The notes beneath the pieces are model-generated. The model saw only the letters and a program-made list of their open reading frames with translations. It searched no databases and was not told the DNA's origin. A stretch of DNA of 64,000 bases from Salinicola corii (GTDB lineage: Bacteria > Pseudomonadota > Gammaproteobacteria > Pseudomonadales > Halomonadaceae), in assembly GCF_008298015.1 (NCBI RefSeq), contig NZ_VTPX01000002.1, forward strand, positions 186,001 to 250,000, given 5' to 3'. Shown in pieces: positions 9,202-18,384 of this stretch (position 1 is the stretch's first letter; each line of letters opens with the position of its first letter). The position numbers and the translations under genes were made by a program.

Positions 9202-9813
9202 TCAGAGTGTCTCGAATCCCAGCCGCAGCGCGAGCAGCACGAAGGCAGCGGCAAAGCTGGCACGAATGAACGCCATCACCCGAGGTCTGCCGATGACGTG
9301 GTCGCGCACCCAGGCCGCCATGAGTCCGTAGCCGATGAACACGAGTAGCGTCATGGCCACGAATATCAGGCCGAGAAGGAAAAACGTGGTGCGCGCCTCG
9401 GTGTTGTCGGCCGGTACGAATTGGGGCAGGAAGGCGAGGAAGAACAGACCTAGCTTGGGGTTGAGCAGATTGAGCCAGATCCCCGTGCCGATCAGCCTCA
9501 GGCTGCCGCGAGGTGAGTGCTGGGTATCGACATTCATGACTCCCCGAGCCCGCCCGACCTGCCACGCCATGAACAGCAGATAGAGCGTCCCTGCGAGGCG
9601 CAGCGCCTGGAACAGGACGTCGCTCGTCTCGAGAACGGCGGTCAAGCCCAGCGTGGCCAGCAGCAACTGAGGAGCGATGCCCAAGGTGCAACCCAGCGCT
9701 GCCAGAATGGCGGCGCGGGCCCCGCCTCCCAGCCCATTGGCCAGGGTATAGAGCACCCCGGTGCCGGGCAGCAGCACGACGATCAGGGCGGTCAACAGAA
9801 ACTCGGTCGTCAT
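9202..9813 (-). CDS. LysE family amino-acid exporter
   Basis: A 203-aa membrane protein of the LysE/RhtB family, exporting amino acids or related compounds. The N terminus MTTEFLLTALIVVLLPGTGVLYT is the family hallmark (PGP usually; PGTG here). About six membrane segments are seen. GAGG lies upstream of the ATG. It sits 31 bp after an AraC-type regulator on the same strand, which probably controls it. The pair interrupts the otherwise conserved perM-bcp neighbourhood. Confidence 0.9.
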   Translation of the reverse strand: MTTEFLLTALIVVLLPGTGVLYTLANGLGGGARAAILAALGCTLGIAPQLLLATLGLTAVLETSDVLFQALRLAGTLYLLFMAWQVGRARGVMNVDTQHSPRGSLRLIGTGIWLNLLNPKLGLFFLAFLPQFVPADNTEARTTFFLLGLIFVAMTLLVFIGYGLMAAWVRDHVIGRPRVMAFIRASFAAAFVLLALRLGFETL

Positions 9814-9844
9814 GACGGTATCGGTTCCTCTTTAGACAGCCATG

Positions 9845-10621
9845 TCAGGCGCGCCACTGGCCTGGGGTGACGCCTAACTGGCGCACGAAGGCGCGCGTCA
9901 TATGGCTCTGATCGGCGAACCCGGTCACGGCGGCTGCCTCGGTCAGCGAAAGGTTGCGACTGATTGCGGCGCAGGCCAAGCGCACACGGCGCTGTTTGAG
10001 GTAGGCGTGAGGGGTGGTACCGACTTCGCGTCGGAACCGGCGCAGCGCGGTATAAGGTGTCAGTCCGGCGATTCTGGCCAATGCCGCCAGAGAGGGCGCC
10101 TCGAGTGGATCATCATGAATTCGCTCCAACATCAGTTGAACGCCATAGGACGGCTTTGTGGCCGTTGGCGCCGTTTCCGGTGTGTCGAGCAGCGAACCGA
10201 ACAGATCGCCGATAATTTCCGTGATCGCTCCGGGATCTCTGTCGGGAATATCCGCCATGCCCTGAAGGAGTCGCCGTGTCATGACGGGGTCGATCATCGC
10301 CGGATGGTGGAATTCGCGTGACGCCAGATCGGGGCAGATGGCGCGTGTGATCAAGCGGGGGGCGACGAACAGCATGCGCCAGCGACGTGCACTGTCGCCG
10401 GCGGGGATGCCGTCGTGAAGTTCGTTGGGGTTGACGGTAATCACGTGACTCGGACCTGCCTCGACTCGTCCGCGTCCACTCCACGAGACGTGTCCGCCGT
10501 CGAGCATCACGCCGATGCCGTACTCATCGTGTGAGTGACGGGGGAATCTACGATCCGACAGGATATCGACCAAGTGAACGCCGGGCAGCCCGGCATGGGT
10601 ACAATGGATTCGGTGCGTCAT
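9845..10621 (-). CDS. AraC family transcriptional regulator
   Basis: A 258-aa regulator with an N-terminal cupin-like sensor (FPRHSHDEYGIGVMLDGGHVSW) and a C-terminal AraC double helix-turn-helix (ALARIAGLTPYTALRRFRREVGTTPHAYL; LTEAAAVTGFADQSHMTRAFVRQLGVTPGQW). ATG 10621 is chosen over an in-frame start at 10663 because AAGGAAA lies 8 nt upstream. AraC regulators of this small type often drive a neighbouring LysE exporter, and the adjacent gene is one. Confidence 0.93.
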   Translation of the reverse strand: MTHRIHCTHAGLPGVHLVDILSDRRFPRHSHDEYGIGVMLDGGHVSWSGRGRVEAGPSHVITVNPNELHDGIPAGDSARRWRMLFVAPRLITRAICPDLASREFHHPAMIDPVMTRRLLQGMADIPDRDPGAITEIIGDLFGSLLDTPETAPTATKPSYGVQLMLERIHDDPLEAPSLAALARIAGLTPYTALRRFRREVGTTPHAYLKQRRVRLACAAISRNLSLTEAAAVTGFADQSHMTRAFVRQLGVTPGQWRA

Positions 10622-10916
10622 AATCGATTTCCTTGCTCGTCCTGTAGCTTCCATTGTTTTCATCTGGTCGTTTCACGATCGATAGCGAGCTGCCATCGAG
10701 TCCGTGATGAGTGATCGGTGGATCGGCGAACGCGACTCGATTGACTATCCGCGAGATCGCCATGGGTGTCTTGAACGAAATTGACTCTTGGTGATGCAGG
10801 GCTGCCAGGGGAGCGATAGGCTGATGGGGCTTCGGCGGCAGGCCGCCTGGCAGCGGCCTGCATTCGATTAGGGCGTAACGGCATACTGGTCTTGAAGCGG
10901 GTCGAGCCGAAAACCT

Positions 10917-11387
10917 TCAGCCATTGAGCTCGCGCGCGGCCTCCAGCACTTCGTCGACGTGGCCGGGGACCTTGATGCCACGCCACTCGCGGGCGAGCTT
11001 GCCGTCGGCGTCGATCAGGAAGGTGCTGCGCTCGACGCCCAGGTGCTCCTTGCCGTACATCTTCTTGAGCTTTATCACGTCGAACTGACGGCAGACCGCC
11101 TCGTCGCGATCGGAGATCAGCTCGAACGGGAAGCCCTGCTTGGCCTTGAAGTTCTCATGGGACTTGAGACCGTCCCGCGAAACACCGAAGACGATCGTAT
11201 TGGCGGCCTCGAATTCACCGATCTTGTCGCGAAAGTCGCCACCCTCGGTGGTGCAGCCGGGCGTGCTGTCCTTGGGATAGAAGTAAATCACCACCTGTTT
11301 GCCACGATAGTCGCCGAGCCGAAAGGGCGTGTCGCCGGTCGCTTCGGCGGAGAAGTCTTCTACGGGTTGTCCAACGCTGAGTGTCAT
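10917..11387 (-). CDS. bcp: Thioredoxin-dependent thiol peroxidase Bcp (PrxQ type)
   Basis: A 156-aa cytoplasmic peroxiredoxin reducing H2O2 and organic peroxides with thioredoxin. The peroxidatic cysteine is C45 in YPKDSTPGCTTEGGDFRD. The resolving cysteine found five residues later in E. coli Bcp is absent (Gly here), so this is a 1-Cys-like member or uses the later Cys in AVCRQFDV. ATG 11387 has GGAG at a good distance; the longer open frame is upstream read-through. A GC-rich hairpin at 10839-10860 lies downstream of the stop. Confidence 0.93.
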   Translation of the reverse strand: MTLSVGQPVEDFSAEATGDTPFRLGDYRGKQVVIYFYPKDSTPGCTTEGGDFRDKIGEFEAANTIVFGVSRDGLKSHENFKAKQGFPFELISDRDEAVCRQFDVIKLKKMYGKEHLGVERSTFLIDADGKLAREWRGIKVPGHVDEVLEAARELNG

Positions 11388-11764
11388 GAGGCGCTCCGAA
11401 ACCGGGAAGTGAATGGCGAACGATAGCCGATCCTGGCGGTCAATGCTCGGTAGCCGATGCCCTGGCAGGTTTCCGGAGGCCGCTTTGATCTCGGCGACAG
11501 CCAACCTGGCGGCTGTACACGTTGGGGCTGCCTGAGTACCATCTGGGGGCGTGAAATCGCGCCTGGGCAGGCGCCATGACCGCATCGACATCATGTCTGA
11601 CGTGCTGGAGCCCGGAACCGGGAAGCGTTGGCCTGTCCTGCGGAGGGCACGCCAGCGAATCAGGCATCGGGGTGTATCCGGCCGGTAATTCGGTTTCCGG
11701 TCGTTCGATATCGATTGGATAAGGCGGCCGGCCGCCCATCCGGTCACAGAGAGAGAGCTGCAAG
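11388..11764. other. Intergenic gap between bcp and dapA
   Basis: These 377 bp separate divergent bcp and dapA. I find no supported coding frame. In many gammaproteobacteria gcvR lies here between bcp and dapA; it is absent from this position. The region should hold both promoters; no confident boxes are visible. Confidence 0.6.
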
Positions 11765-12649
11765 ATGATCACAGGCAGTATCGTTGCCATGGCGACGCCG
11801 ATGAAAGCCGGTGGCGAGATCGATTGGGAGGCGCTGCGCCGCCTGGTCAATTTCCATCTCGATCACAGCACGGACGCCATCGTTGCCGCCGGTACCACTG
11901 GCGAGCCGACCACGATGTCGTTTGCCGAGCATTTCGACGTCATCCGCACAGTGGTCGAAGAAGTCAACGGCCGAATCCCCGTCATCGCCGGCACGGGAGC
12001 CAACAACACCGCGGAGGCGGTCGAACTGGCTCGCTACGCCAGTGAAGTCGGCGCCGACTGCTGTCTCTCGGTGGCGCCGTATTACAACAAGCCGACCCAG
12101 GAAGGCTTGTATCAGCATTTCAAGGCGGTCGCCGAGGCGAGCGAACTGCCGATCATCCTCTACAACGTTCCCGGGCGGACCTGTTCCGACATCTACAACG
12201 AGACGGTTTTCCGGCTCGCGGAACTCGAGCGGATCGTTGGCCTGAAGGATGCCACCGGTAACCTGGAACGTGCCGAGGAACTGATCGATCGTCTCGAGGG
12301 TAGCGGCTTCGCGCTCTACTCCGGTGATGACGCCACCGCCTGCGACTTCATGCTGATGGGCGGCCATGGCGATATTTCCGTTACCGCCAACGTCGCGCCA
12401 AAGTCGATGCACGATCTCTGCGTCGCGGCGACCAGCGGCCAACGTGAAAAGGCGCACCAGATCAACGCGCGCCTGGCCCCACTGCACACGGCGCTCGGGA
12501 TCGAATCCAATCCGATTCCGGTCAAGTGGGCGCTCAATCGCATGGGATATGCCGAGACCGGCATCCGGCTGCCACTGACTTGGCTGTCCGAGCGCTATCA
12601 CGGCAACGTCGGCGAAGCGCTGCAACTCGCCAATATCGAAACGAAGTGA
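11765..12649 (+). CDS. dapA: 4-Hydroxy-tetrahydrodipicolinate synthase
   Basis: DapA condenses pyruvate with aspartate semialdehyde in the lysine/diaminopimelate pathway. The Schiff-base lysine is K161 (GLKDATGN), the catalytic Tyr is Y133 in LYNVPGRT, and the substrate loop [10 protein letters not shown] is at residues 41-50. The 294-aa length is standard for this (beta/alpha)8 barrel. A GAGAGAG-rich site precedes the start. bamC follows 59 bp downstream, the conserved dapA-bamC pair. Confidence 0.97.
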   Translation: MITGSIVAMATPMKAGGEIDWEALRRLVNFHLDHSTDAIVAAGTTGEPTTMSFAEHFDVIRTVVEEVNGRIPVIAGTGANNTAEAVELARYASEVGADCCLSVAPYYNKPTQEGLYQHFKAVAEASELPIILYNVPGRTCSDIYNETVFRLAELERIVGLKDATGNLERAEELIDRLEGSGFALYSGDDATACDFMLMGGHGDISVTANVAPKSMHDLCVAATSGQREKAHQINARLAPLHTALGIESNPIPVKWALNRMGYAETGIRLPLTWLSERYHGNVGEALQLANIETK

Positions 12650-12708
12650 AATCTGCCGACGTGGTTCGAATCGCCAACCAGCCCATTGCTTCAAATAAAG
12701 GTGGATGC

Positions 12709-13662
12709 ATGAAGCCCATCCTCAAATGGATGCCTCTGATGTTGTGCTCGTCGCTGGCCCTCTCCGGCTGCGGACTTTTCCAGGACGGTTACTATTACGA
12801 CCGCAATGTCGAGTATCAGAAAGCCGAGATGGCCAAGCCGCTGGAGCTGCCGGCTTCGAGCAATCAGGTGCGTTACCAGGATTCGATGCCCGTGCCTGAG
12901 GCCGACAGCGATTTCTCCGCGTCGGATGCCATCGACGATGCGCCTCGTCCGCAACCGCTGGCATCGGGGCAGGGCGATGACCAACCCTATGCCGAGATGC
13001 GCCAGGCGGGGAGCGAACATTGGCTGCTGGTCGATGCCGCGCCGGCCAGCGTGTGGCCGCGACTGCAGGGCTTCGCCGTCGATCACGGTGTCAACCCGAC
13101 GGCGATCAATGCCGCTGGCGGCCGCATCGAAACGGCTCAGGGCAGCGTGAGCCTGCGCCAGGGCCTGCGTAGCGGCACCAGCGAAGTCCGTTGCGACATC
13201 GGTAGCAGCGCCCAGTGCCTGAGTTCGATCAAGGCTTATCTGGACAACAACCACACCGCGGACAGCGGCGTCTCGTTGGCCGCCCAGCCGCTCGACCAGA
13301 GCGAACGCGTGAAACTGCGCAACCGCGGCGGCAACTGGGAACTCGATCTGGCGCTGGATGGCGAGCGCGCCTGGTCCGAACTCTACTATCAGTTGCAGAA
13401 TGGCTTCGACGACAACCGCCTGACGGTGACCGACCAGAACCGAAGCGCGGGCCAGTTCTTCATCGACTACCTGCCGCTGGACGCGGATGACGGTGGCTGG
13501 TTCAACTGGTTCGGCAGCGATCCGCAGCCCAACCGCTATCGTCTCCAACTCGACTCGAACGCCGGCAACAGCGTGGTGACGGTGACCGGCTCCGATGGGC
13601 AGCCAATCGAGCCCGCCGCGGCACGGGAGCTGCTGGATGCCATCGCGTCCACGCTGCGGTGA
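12709..13662 (+). CDS. bamC: Outer membrane assembly lipoprotein BamC (NlpB)
   Basis: BamC is a lipoprotein of the BAM complex that inserts beta-barrel proteins into the outer membrane. A lipoprotein signal peptide with lipobox LSGC (LCSSLALSGCGLF) gives a lipidated Cys at about residue 21. The disordered N-terminal stretch that binds BamD follows (EYQKAEMAKPLELP), then two helix-grip-like domains. The ATG at 12709 follows AAAGGTGG. The 317-aa length suits the family, which diverges strongly in sequence. Position directly after dapA supports the call. Confidence 0.9.
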   Translation: MKPILKWMPLMLCSSLALSGCGLFQDGYYYDRNVEYQKAEMAKPLELPASSNQVRYQDSMPVPEADSDFSASDAIDDAPRPQPLASGQGDDQPYAEMRQAGSEHWLLVDAAPASVWPRLQGFAVDHGVNPTAINAAGGRIETAQGSVSLRQGLRSGTSEVRCDIGSSAQCLSSIKAYLDNNHTADSGVSLAAQPLDQSERVKLRNRGGNWELDLALDGERAWSELYYQLQNGFDDNRLTVTDQNRSAGQFFIDYLPLDADDGGWFNWFGSDPQPNRYRLQLDSNAGNSVVTVTGSDGQPIEPAAARELLDAIASTLR

Positions 13663-14483
13663 TGCCGCTGCAGTCGGTGCCCGGTCAGCATTCTTCACCG
13701 GAGGGCCGCTCTGCACCCGGGCTCAGCTTCGCCTCGCTGGGCAGCGGTAGCAAGGGCAACGCGACCTTGGTCAGCGACGGCGAGACTCTGGTGCTGGTGG
13801 ATTGCGGCTTTGGCGTACGCGAGGCGGAGAAACGCCTCGCTCGCGTCGGCGTCCACCCGCGCCAGCTGGCCGCCGTGCTGGTCACCCACGAGCACAGCGA
13901 CCATATCACCGGGGTTGGCGCGTTGGCGCGTCGCCATCAGTTGCCGGTCTATCTCAGTGCTGGCAGCTGGCTCTCCGGCAAGCTCGGCGAGGTGCCCAGC
14001 CATCAACTGCTGGTTCCGCAGGCACGCTTCGCCATCGGCGGACTGGAGATCGACCCGGTCACCGTACCCCACGATGCCCGCGAGCCGATCCAGTTTTGTT
14101 TTCGCGCCCACGGTCGCCGTCTCGGCGTGCTGACCGATCTCGGCCATCCGACTTCCCACGTGGTCGATGCCTTTAGCGGCTGCGATGCGCTGTTCCTCGA
14201 GTGCAATCACGATCCGCGCATGCTGGCAGAGGGGCCTTATCCGCCGCATCTCAAGCGGCGTGTCGCCGGCCGCTGGGGCCATCTGGCCAACGCTCAGGCA
14301 TCGGACCTGCTGCGTTGGCTGGGGCTCGATCGGCTGCAGCGGATTGTCTGCTCGCACCTGTCGGCGCAAAATAACCACCCCGAGCGGGTACTGGAGGCAC
14401 TGGTGCCATTGCTCGATGGCGATGAATCGCGTCTGCTGGTCTCGACCCAGGATCGGGGCATCGACTGGCAGCAGGTGGCGTGA
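13662..14483 (+). CDS. MBL-fold metallo-hydrolase (YycJ-like)
   Basis: A 273-aa metallo-beta-lactamase-fold hydrolase. The metal motif is THEHSDH (HxHxDH), with further ligands in LFLECNHD and [11 protein letters not shown]. The N-terminal [11 protein letters not shown] is typical of YycJ/WalJ-type proteins, for which nuclease activity is proposed. The ATG overlaps the bamC stop (TGATG); an in-frame GTG three bases earlier is the alternative. The dapA-bamC-MBL-purC order is seen in other gammaproteobacteria, suggesting a housekeeping role. Confidence 0.88.
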   Translation: MPLQSVPGQHSSPEGRSAPGLSFASLGSGSKGNATLVSDGETLVLVDCGFGVREAEKRLARVGVHPRQLAAVLVTHEHSDHITGVGALARRHQLPVYLSAGSWLSGKLGEVPSHQLLVPQARFAIGGLEIDPVTVPHDAREPIQFCFRAHGRRLGVLTDLGHPTSHVVDAFSGCDALFLECNHDPRMLAEGPYPPHLKRRVAGRWGHLANAQASDLLRWLGLDRLQRIVCSHLSAQNNHPERVLEALVPLLDGDESRLLVSTQDRGIDWQQVA

Positions 14484-14574
14484 CGTTGGAACCCGTCCGC
14501 CCCGTCGCCACACCATACTCCAATACCCTCTTCACGAACCTGCTGCCCCACGGGGCCGCGACGGAGACAGCTCC

Positions 14575-15285
14575 ATGCAAAAACGCGATCTTCTCTATGC
14601 CGGCAAGGCCAAGTCGGTCTATCTGAGCGACGACCCGCAGCGGCTCGTCCTGCATTTCCGCGACGATACCAGCGCCTTCGACGGCAAGAAAAAGGAGGCG
14701 CTCGAACGCAAGGGCATGGTCAACAACCAGTTCAATGCGTTCATCATGGAGAAGCTCCAGGCGGCCGGCATTCCCACGCACTTCGAGCAACTGCTGTCGG
14801 ACACCGAATGCGTGGTCAAGAAGATGGAGATGATCCCGGTCGAGTGCGTGGTGCGTAACCTCGCCGCCGGCGGTCTAGTGCGGCGTCTCGGCGTCGAAGA
14901 GGGGGTTGCGCTGACGCCGCCCACCTTCGAACTGTTTCTGAAGAACGACGAGAAGGGCGATCCGATGATCAATGAGTCGCTGGCGGAGACGTTCGGCTGG
15001 GCAACCCCCCAGCAGTTGGCGACCATGAAGTCGCTGACGTTCCGGGTCAACGATGTGCTCAAGCAGCTGTTTCTCGACGGTGGCATGCTGCTGGTGGACT
15101 ACAAGCTCGAGTTCGGTGTCTTCGAGGGTGAGATCGTGCTGGGCGACGAGTTCTCGCCGGACGGTTGCCGACTGTGGGACGCCGAGACGCGCGAGAAGCT
15201 GGACAAGGATCGCTTCCGCCAGGGCCTGGGCGGCGTGATCGAGGCTTATGAAGAGGTGGGGCGGCGTCTGGGCATGACCTTCTAG
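14575..15285 (+). CDS. purC: SAICAR synthase PurC
   Basis: Phosphoribosylaminoimidazole-succinocarboxamide synthase joins aspartate to CAIR using ATP in purine synthesis. The 236-aa protein matches the E. coli form throughout: [39 protein letters not shown] and [14 protein letters not shown]. The start at 14575 follows GGAGACAGCTCC. A degenerate repeat element begins at its stop codon and an intrinsic terminator lies ~175 bp downstream. Confidence 0.97.
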   Translation: MQKRDLLYAGKAKSVYLSDDPQRLVLHFRDDTSAFDGKKKEALERKGMVNNQFNAFIMEKLQAAGIPTHFEQLLSDTECVVKKMEMIPVECVVRNLAAGGLVRRLGVEEGVALTPPTFELFLKNDEKGDPMINESLAETFGWATPQQLATMKSLTFRVNDVLKQLFLDGGMLLVDYKLEFGVFEGEIVLGDEFSPDGCRLWDAETREKLDKDRFRQGLGGVIEAYEEVGRRLGMTF

Positions 15286-15440
15286 AAACGCCGTCTCAAT
15301 TCCTGCGCGGGCAAATTGCTTTGTTGTACGCCCCCGGTGCGCCGGTCCGATCGGAATCCTCACCTATACCTCATAGGCTCCGGTTCCTGCGCGCCGTACG
15401 CCTTGCACTTCGCTCCGCTCGGAGATTGTTACAGCGCTTC
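15285..15440 (-). repeat. Degenerate copy of the MITE-like dispersed repeat
   Basis: Read on the minus strand, this 156-bp stretch shares a 21-bp identical block (15372-15392) with the element at 21464-21617, followed by a related GGTAGGTGAG-type block. Its tips, GAAACGCCGTCTCA and GAAGCGCTGTAACA in inverse orientation, resemble the terminal inverted repeats of that element. Flanking bases do not form a clear target duplication, so this is an old or rearranged copy. It abuts the purC stop codon. Confidence 0.65.
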
Positions 15441-15460
15441 TTGAGAATTGATTCTCATTA

Positions 15461-15479
15461 GAAGCCCCGCCGGGGCTTC
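15461..15479 (+). terminator. Intrinsic terminator downstream of purC
   Basis: GAAGCCCC and GGGGCTTC form an 8-bp stem with a 3-nt loop, followed by TTGTTATT. It is placed between convergent purC and ppiA and could serve both directions. Confidence 0.8.
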
Positions 15480-15528
15480 TTGTTATTCGGACGCTGTAGT
15501 AAAGACCTTTTAGCGCCTCACGCCATCG

Positions 15529-16095
15529 TCAGTCGATGCGCTTTACGCTTTCGATGGTGATCGGGGTCTTAGGCACGTCGGCGTGCGGTCCCTGGCGCCC
15601 GGTAGGCGTTCCGGCGATCTCGTCGACCACGTCCATGCCGGATACCACATGACCGAACACCGTGTAGCCCGGGTTGTAGAGGTCGCGATAATTCAGCGCA
15701 CTGTTGTCGACCAGGTTGATGAAGAACTGGCTGGTGGCGGAATCCGGGTTGGCGGTCCGCGCCATGGCGATGGTCCCGCGGGTGTTGTCGAGACCGCTCT
15801 TCTCCAGCGGGATCGGTGCGTGGGTTTCCTTGGGCTCGAGGTCCGCCGTCATGCCGCCGCCCTGGATCATGAAGTCCTGCATGACACGGTGAAAGACCGT
15901 GCCGGCGTAGAAGTCCTCATCGACGTACCGCAGGAAGTTCTCCACCGTCTTGGGCGCTGCCTGGGCGTCGAGCTCCACCTCGATGGGGCCCTGGCTCGTC
16001 TCCAGACGCACGTGGGGGTGATCGGCATCGGCGAGCGCCGGCAGCGAGAACAGGGTCAGGGCGGACAGGCACAGGGGGATCAGCGACTTTCGCAT
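15529..16095 (-). CDS. ppiA: Periplasmic peptidyl-prolyl cis-trans isomerase (cyclophilin)
   Basis: A 188-aa cyclophilin with a Sec signal peptide (LIPLCLSALTLFSLPALADA), so it should fold proteins in the periplasm. Catalytic and binding motifs are visible: FHRVMQDFMIQGGG, the Arg and Phe of the active site, GTIAMARTANPDSATSQFFIN and VFGHVVSGMDVVD. ATG 16095 has GGAG 8 nt upstream; the in-frame GTG at 16104 overlaps that site and is less likely. It converges on purC. Confidence 0.93.
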   Translation of the reverse strand: MRKSLIPLCLSALTLFSLPALADADHPHVRLETSQGPIEVELDAQAAPKTVENFLRYVDEDFYAGTVFHRVMQDFMIQGGGMTADLEPKETHAPIPLEKSGLDNTRGTIAMARTANPDSATSQFFINLVDNSALNYRDLYNPGYTVFGHVVSGMDVVDEIAGTPTGRQGPHADVPKTPITIESVKRID

Positions 16096-16215
16096 CGAAG
16101 GCACTCCAGTCTTTCATCGAAATTCGCCAGCCTAGCGGCATCGGGGCAGGCTTGCCAGCGCTGGCGATGCCGGCCGGGGCGTCACCCCGCCGAAAGGTCA
16201 ATGACGAGGTGAACC

Positions 16216-16737
16216 ATGACACGCCATGAAACCGACCGGCTGATCCTGAGAAAGCCGGATAGCGCCGACGGGCCGCGGCTGTTCGCCATCTATGGCGATC
16301 CCGAGACCCACCAATTCAACCCAGCCGGGCCCCACGCCGATGCCGCGGTATCGATGGCGGTATTGGGCGGGTGGCTCGATCACTGGCAGCGCCACGGTTT
16401 CGGGATATGGGCCATCGAGGAGAAGGCGAATCCGGGGTTCGTCATCGGCTTTGGCGGCCTTGGTTGGGCGAAAGAGGCGGGGTGGGGCTGGATTCTGAAC
16501 CTGGGATATCGCTTCTCCCCCGCCGCGTGGGGCAAGGGGTACGCCACCGAGATGGGCCAGGGCGCGATCGACTATGCCGCCGAGCGACTGGCAGCGGACA
16601 GGATCCACGGCCTGGTTCGTCCGCACCACGCGAAGTCGGTTCGGGTCCTGCACAAGCTGGGCTTTCGCGAGGTCGGCACGCTGGAAGACACGCCGGGCGA
16701 GCCGGCCAGCCTGGTGCTCGAGCGATCGCTGCGCTGA
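16216..16737 (+). CDS. GNAT family N-acetyltransferase (RimJ/RimL-like)
   Basis: A 173-aa GNAT protein with the layout TDRLILRKPDSADGPRLFAIYGDPETHQF typical of RimJ/RimL-like acetyltransferases. The acetyl-CoA loop appears in YRFSPAAWGKGYATEMGQGAIDYA, and VRPHHAKSVRVLHKLGFREVG is the standard C-terminal block. The start follows ATGACGAGGTGAACC. The acceptor is unknown. It stands alone between ppiA and trmO. Confidence 0.9.
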   Translation: MTRHETDRLILRKPDSADGPRLFAIYGDPETHQFNPAGPHADAAVSMAVLGGWLDHWQRHGFGIWAIEEKANPGFVIGFGGLGWAKEAGWGWILNLGYRFSPAAWGKGYATEMGQGAIDYAAERLAADRIHGLVRPHHAKSVRVLHKLGFREVGTLEDTPGEPASLVLERSLR

Positions 16738-16742
16738 GCCGT

Positions 16743-17552
16743 TCAGCGCGGCTCGATCGCCTCTACCCGAATGTCGGTGTCGCCATCGCGCTCGTCGACA
16801 CGAAAGCGGACGTTGACGTCGCGCAGCAGGACGCCATAACGCTTCGACACGCCCTGCCGGGTCGCGGTGCTGCCGTGGTAGGCAGGGCGCGGATCCTGCC
16901 CCAGCACCTCCTCGATCAGCCGACCCAGCGCGTCGCCGTCGGGATGCCGACGAAGCGCCTCGTCGGCAGTGACGTCGAAGATGACGCGGTAGCGGGGCGG
17001 CGACGCGGGGGCGAAACCGGCATTGGCGTCCGGGCGAGACTCGGCCCAGGGGAGATACGGCTTGATGTCGAGGATCGGGGTGGCATCGCACAGATCGTGC
17101 CCCCGCAAGTGCAGCTTGACCCGGCTCTCGCATCCAGCGAGGCGGGAGCCGGCAATTGGCGTGCGGGCGAGAGAGGGGCGCGGGGTGCGCTCCACTCCGA
17201 CCAGTTCCACCAGCGACTGGCCAAGCCGATTGGGACGGTGGGTGCTTCGGCTGGCGAACACGCCGACACGGCGATTGCCGCCCAGGCGCGGTGGTCGAAC
17301 CCGGGGCTTCCATGTCCGGGGGCTGCGATCGAAGACGAAAGTCAGCCAGAGATGGCTCATCGCCTCGATGCCCTCCACGGCAAGCGGATCGTCGAATGGC
17401 GGTGTCAGATAGAGAATCGCCCGCGCCGACGGTGCCAGCCCGGGCTGCCGGGGGATGCCGAACTTGTCGGGATAGTCGCTGGCCACGTGACCGATCGCCT
17501 CCAGCGGGAAGGCGCTGGCGGCGGGCGGGGCGTCAAAGGGAGGCGATTGCAT
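16743..17552 (-). CDS. trmO: tRNA (t6A37)-methyltransferase TrmO
   Basis: TrmO (YaeB/TsaA) N6-methylates t6A at position 37 of tRNA-Thr(GGU). The 269-aa product shows the TsaA beta-barrel motifs FPLEAIGHVASDYPDKFGIPRQPGL, GVFASRSTHRPNRLGQSLVEL and DIKPYLPW, with the C-terminal extension (RPAYHGSTATRQGVSKRYGVLLRDVNVRF) of enterobacterial TrmO. It converges with the GNAT gene, only 5 bp between stops. Confidence 0.95.
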   Translation of the reverse strand: MQSPPFDAPPAASAFPLEAIGHVASDYPDKFGIPRQPGLAPSARAILYLTPPFDDPLAVEGIEAMSHLWLTFVFDRSPRTWKPRVRPPRLGGNRRVGVFASRSTHRPNRLGQSLVELVGVERTPRPSLARTPIAGSRLAGCESRVKLHLRGHDLCDATPILDIKPYLPWAESRPDANAGFAPASPPRYRVIFDVTADEALRRHPDGDALGRLIEEVLGQDPRPAYHGSTATRQGVSKRYGVLLRDVNVRFRVDERDGDTDIRVEAIEPR

Positions 17553-17831
17553 TGTGAAGCCAGTTCCAGAGGTGAAATTTCATAACGGTGCCATACTGCA
17601 TGAGCGCTCGCGTGGCGGGTGCGTCGGCCATTCGAAGACTCGCATGATACCAAGGAGATGTGTTGGATGAGTGTCTTGCGCGTTTATCGCGAGGTGAATG
17701 GGGTCCGCCGCTGTTGAGCAGCTACGATGCCTCCCGTATCGCCCTTCGATTTCCACGCTTTGAGAAGTTGGTCGACGACGTCACGGCTTGAGACAGTCGC
17801 GATGCCGTCCCCGATGGGAGGAGAGATCGCC

Positions 17832-18326
17832 ATGCTCGAACGAACCCGTTTCCGCCAGGCCCTGCCCAGGGATGCCTCGGATCAGGCCGAGGTCTTTCAC
17901 CATGCGATCATGGAGGGGGCCGCGGGCCGGTACACGCTGGCCCAACGCGAGGCCTGGGCCGCCTCACTGCCGCGTACTGCGGAGGCGTGGGCGGCACGTC
18001 AGGCTCTCTATCCCACGCTGGTCGCCGAGTGCGATGGCCACTGTATCGGCTTCTGCGAGCGCGATATGACGGCGGGCCGCATCGAGACGCTCTACGTCTG
18101 GCCCTCGGTGGCGCGCCAAGGGGCAGGCACACGCCTGCTGTCGCTGTCTGTCGAGGCGTTGCGGGACTCGGGATTCGCGGCGGTGTCGATCGAAGCAAGC
18201 CTGGTGCTGGCGCCTGCGCTGTCCGGGCGCGGCTGGGAAACCCTTGGCCAGGAGTGGGTCGAACGCCATGGCGAACGACTGCCGAGAGTGCGTATGCGTC
18301 TCGCGCCAGCGGCTTCTGCCGGGTGA
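17832..18326 (+). CDS. GNAT family N-acetyltransferase
   Basis: A 164-aa GNAT protein. The acetyl-CoA pyrophosphate loop is VARQGAGTRLLSLSVEAL, preceded by the beta-strand IETLYVWPS. The upstream open frame begins at 17727, but ATG 17832 is preceded by GGGAGGAGAG and fits the domain start. The C-terminal part (IEASLVLAPALSGRGWE) follows the usual GNAT pattern. The substrate cannot be predicted. Confidence 0.85.
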   Translation: MLERTRFRQALPRDASDQAEVFHHAIMEGAAGRYTLAQREAWAASLPRTAEAWAARQALYPTLVAECDGHCIGFCERDMTAGRIETLYVWPSVARQGAGTRLLSLSVEALRDSGFAAVSIEASLVLAPALSGRGWETLGQEWVERHGERLPRVRMRLAPAASAG

Positions 18327-18384
18327 CGGAGATCCCATGACCCGGATCCCGGGCGGGATTTCCCTTGGCGCGGGAAATTCGGTA

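Noticed and set aside
10664-10916. Short frames in the AraC-bcp spacer
   Set aside because: No ribosome sites or domain similarity; only a CAGGCCGC/GCGGCCTG hairpin (10839-10860) is notable.
15442-15457. Calling the palindrome a Fur box
   Set aside because: The arms are spaced 2 bp apart, not 1, and no gene starts next to it; kept only as an observation.
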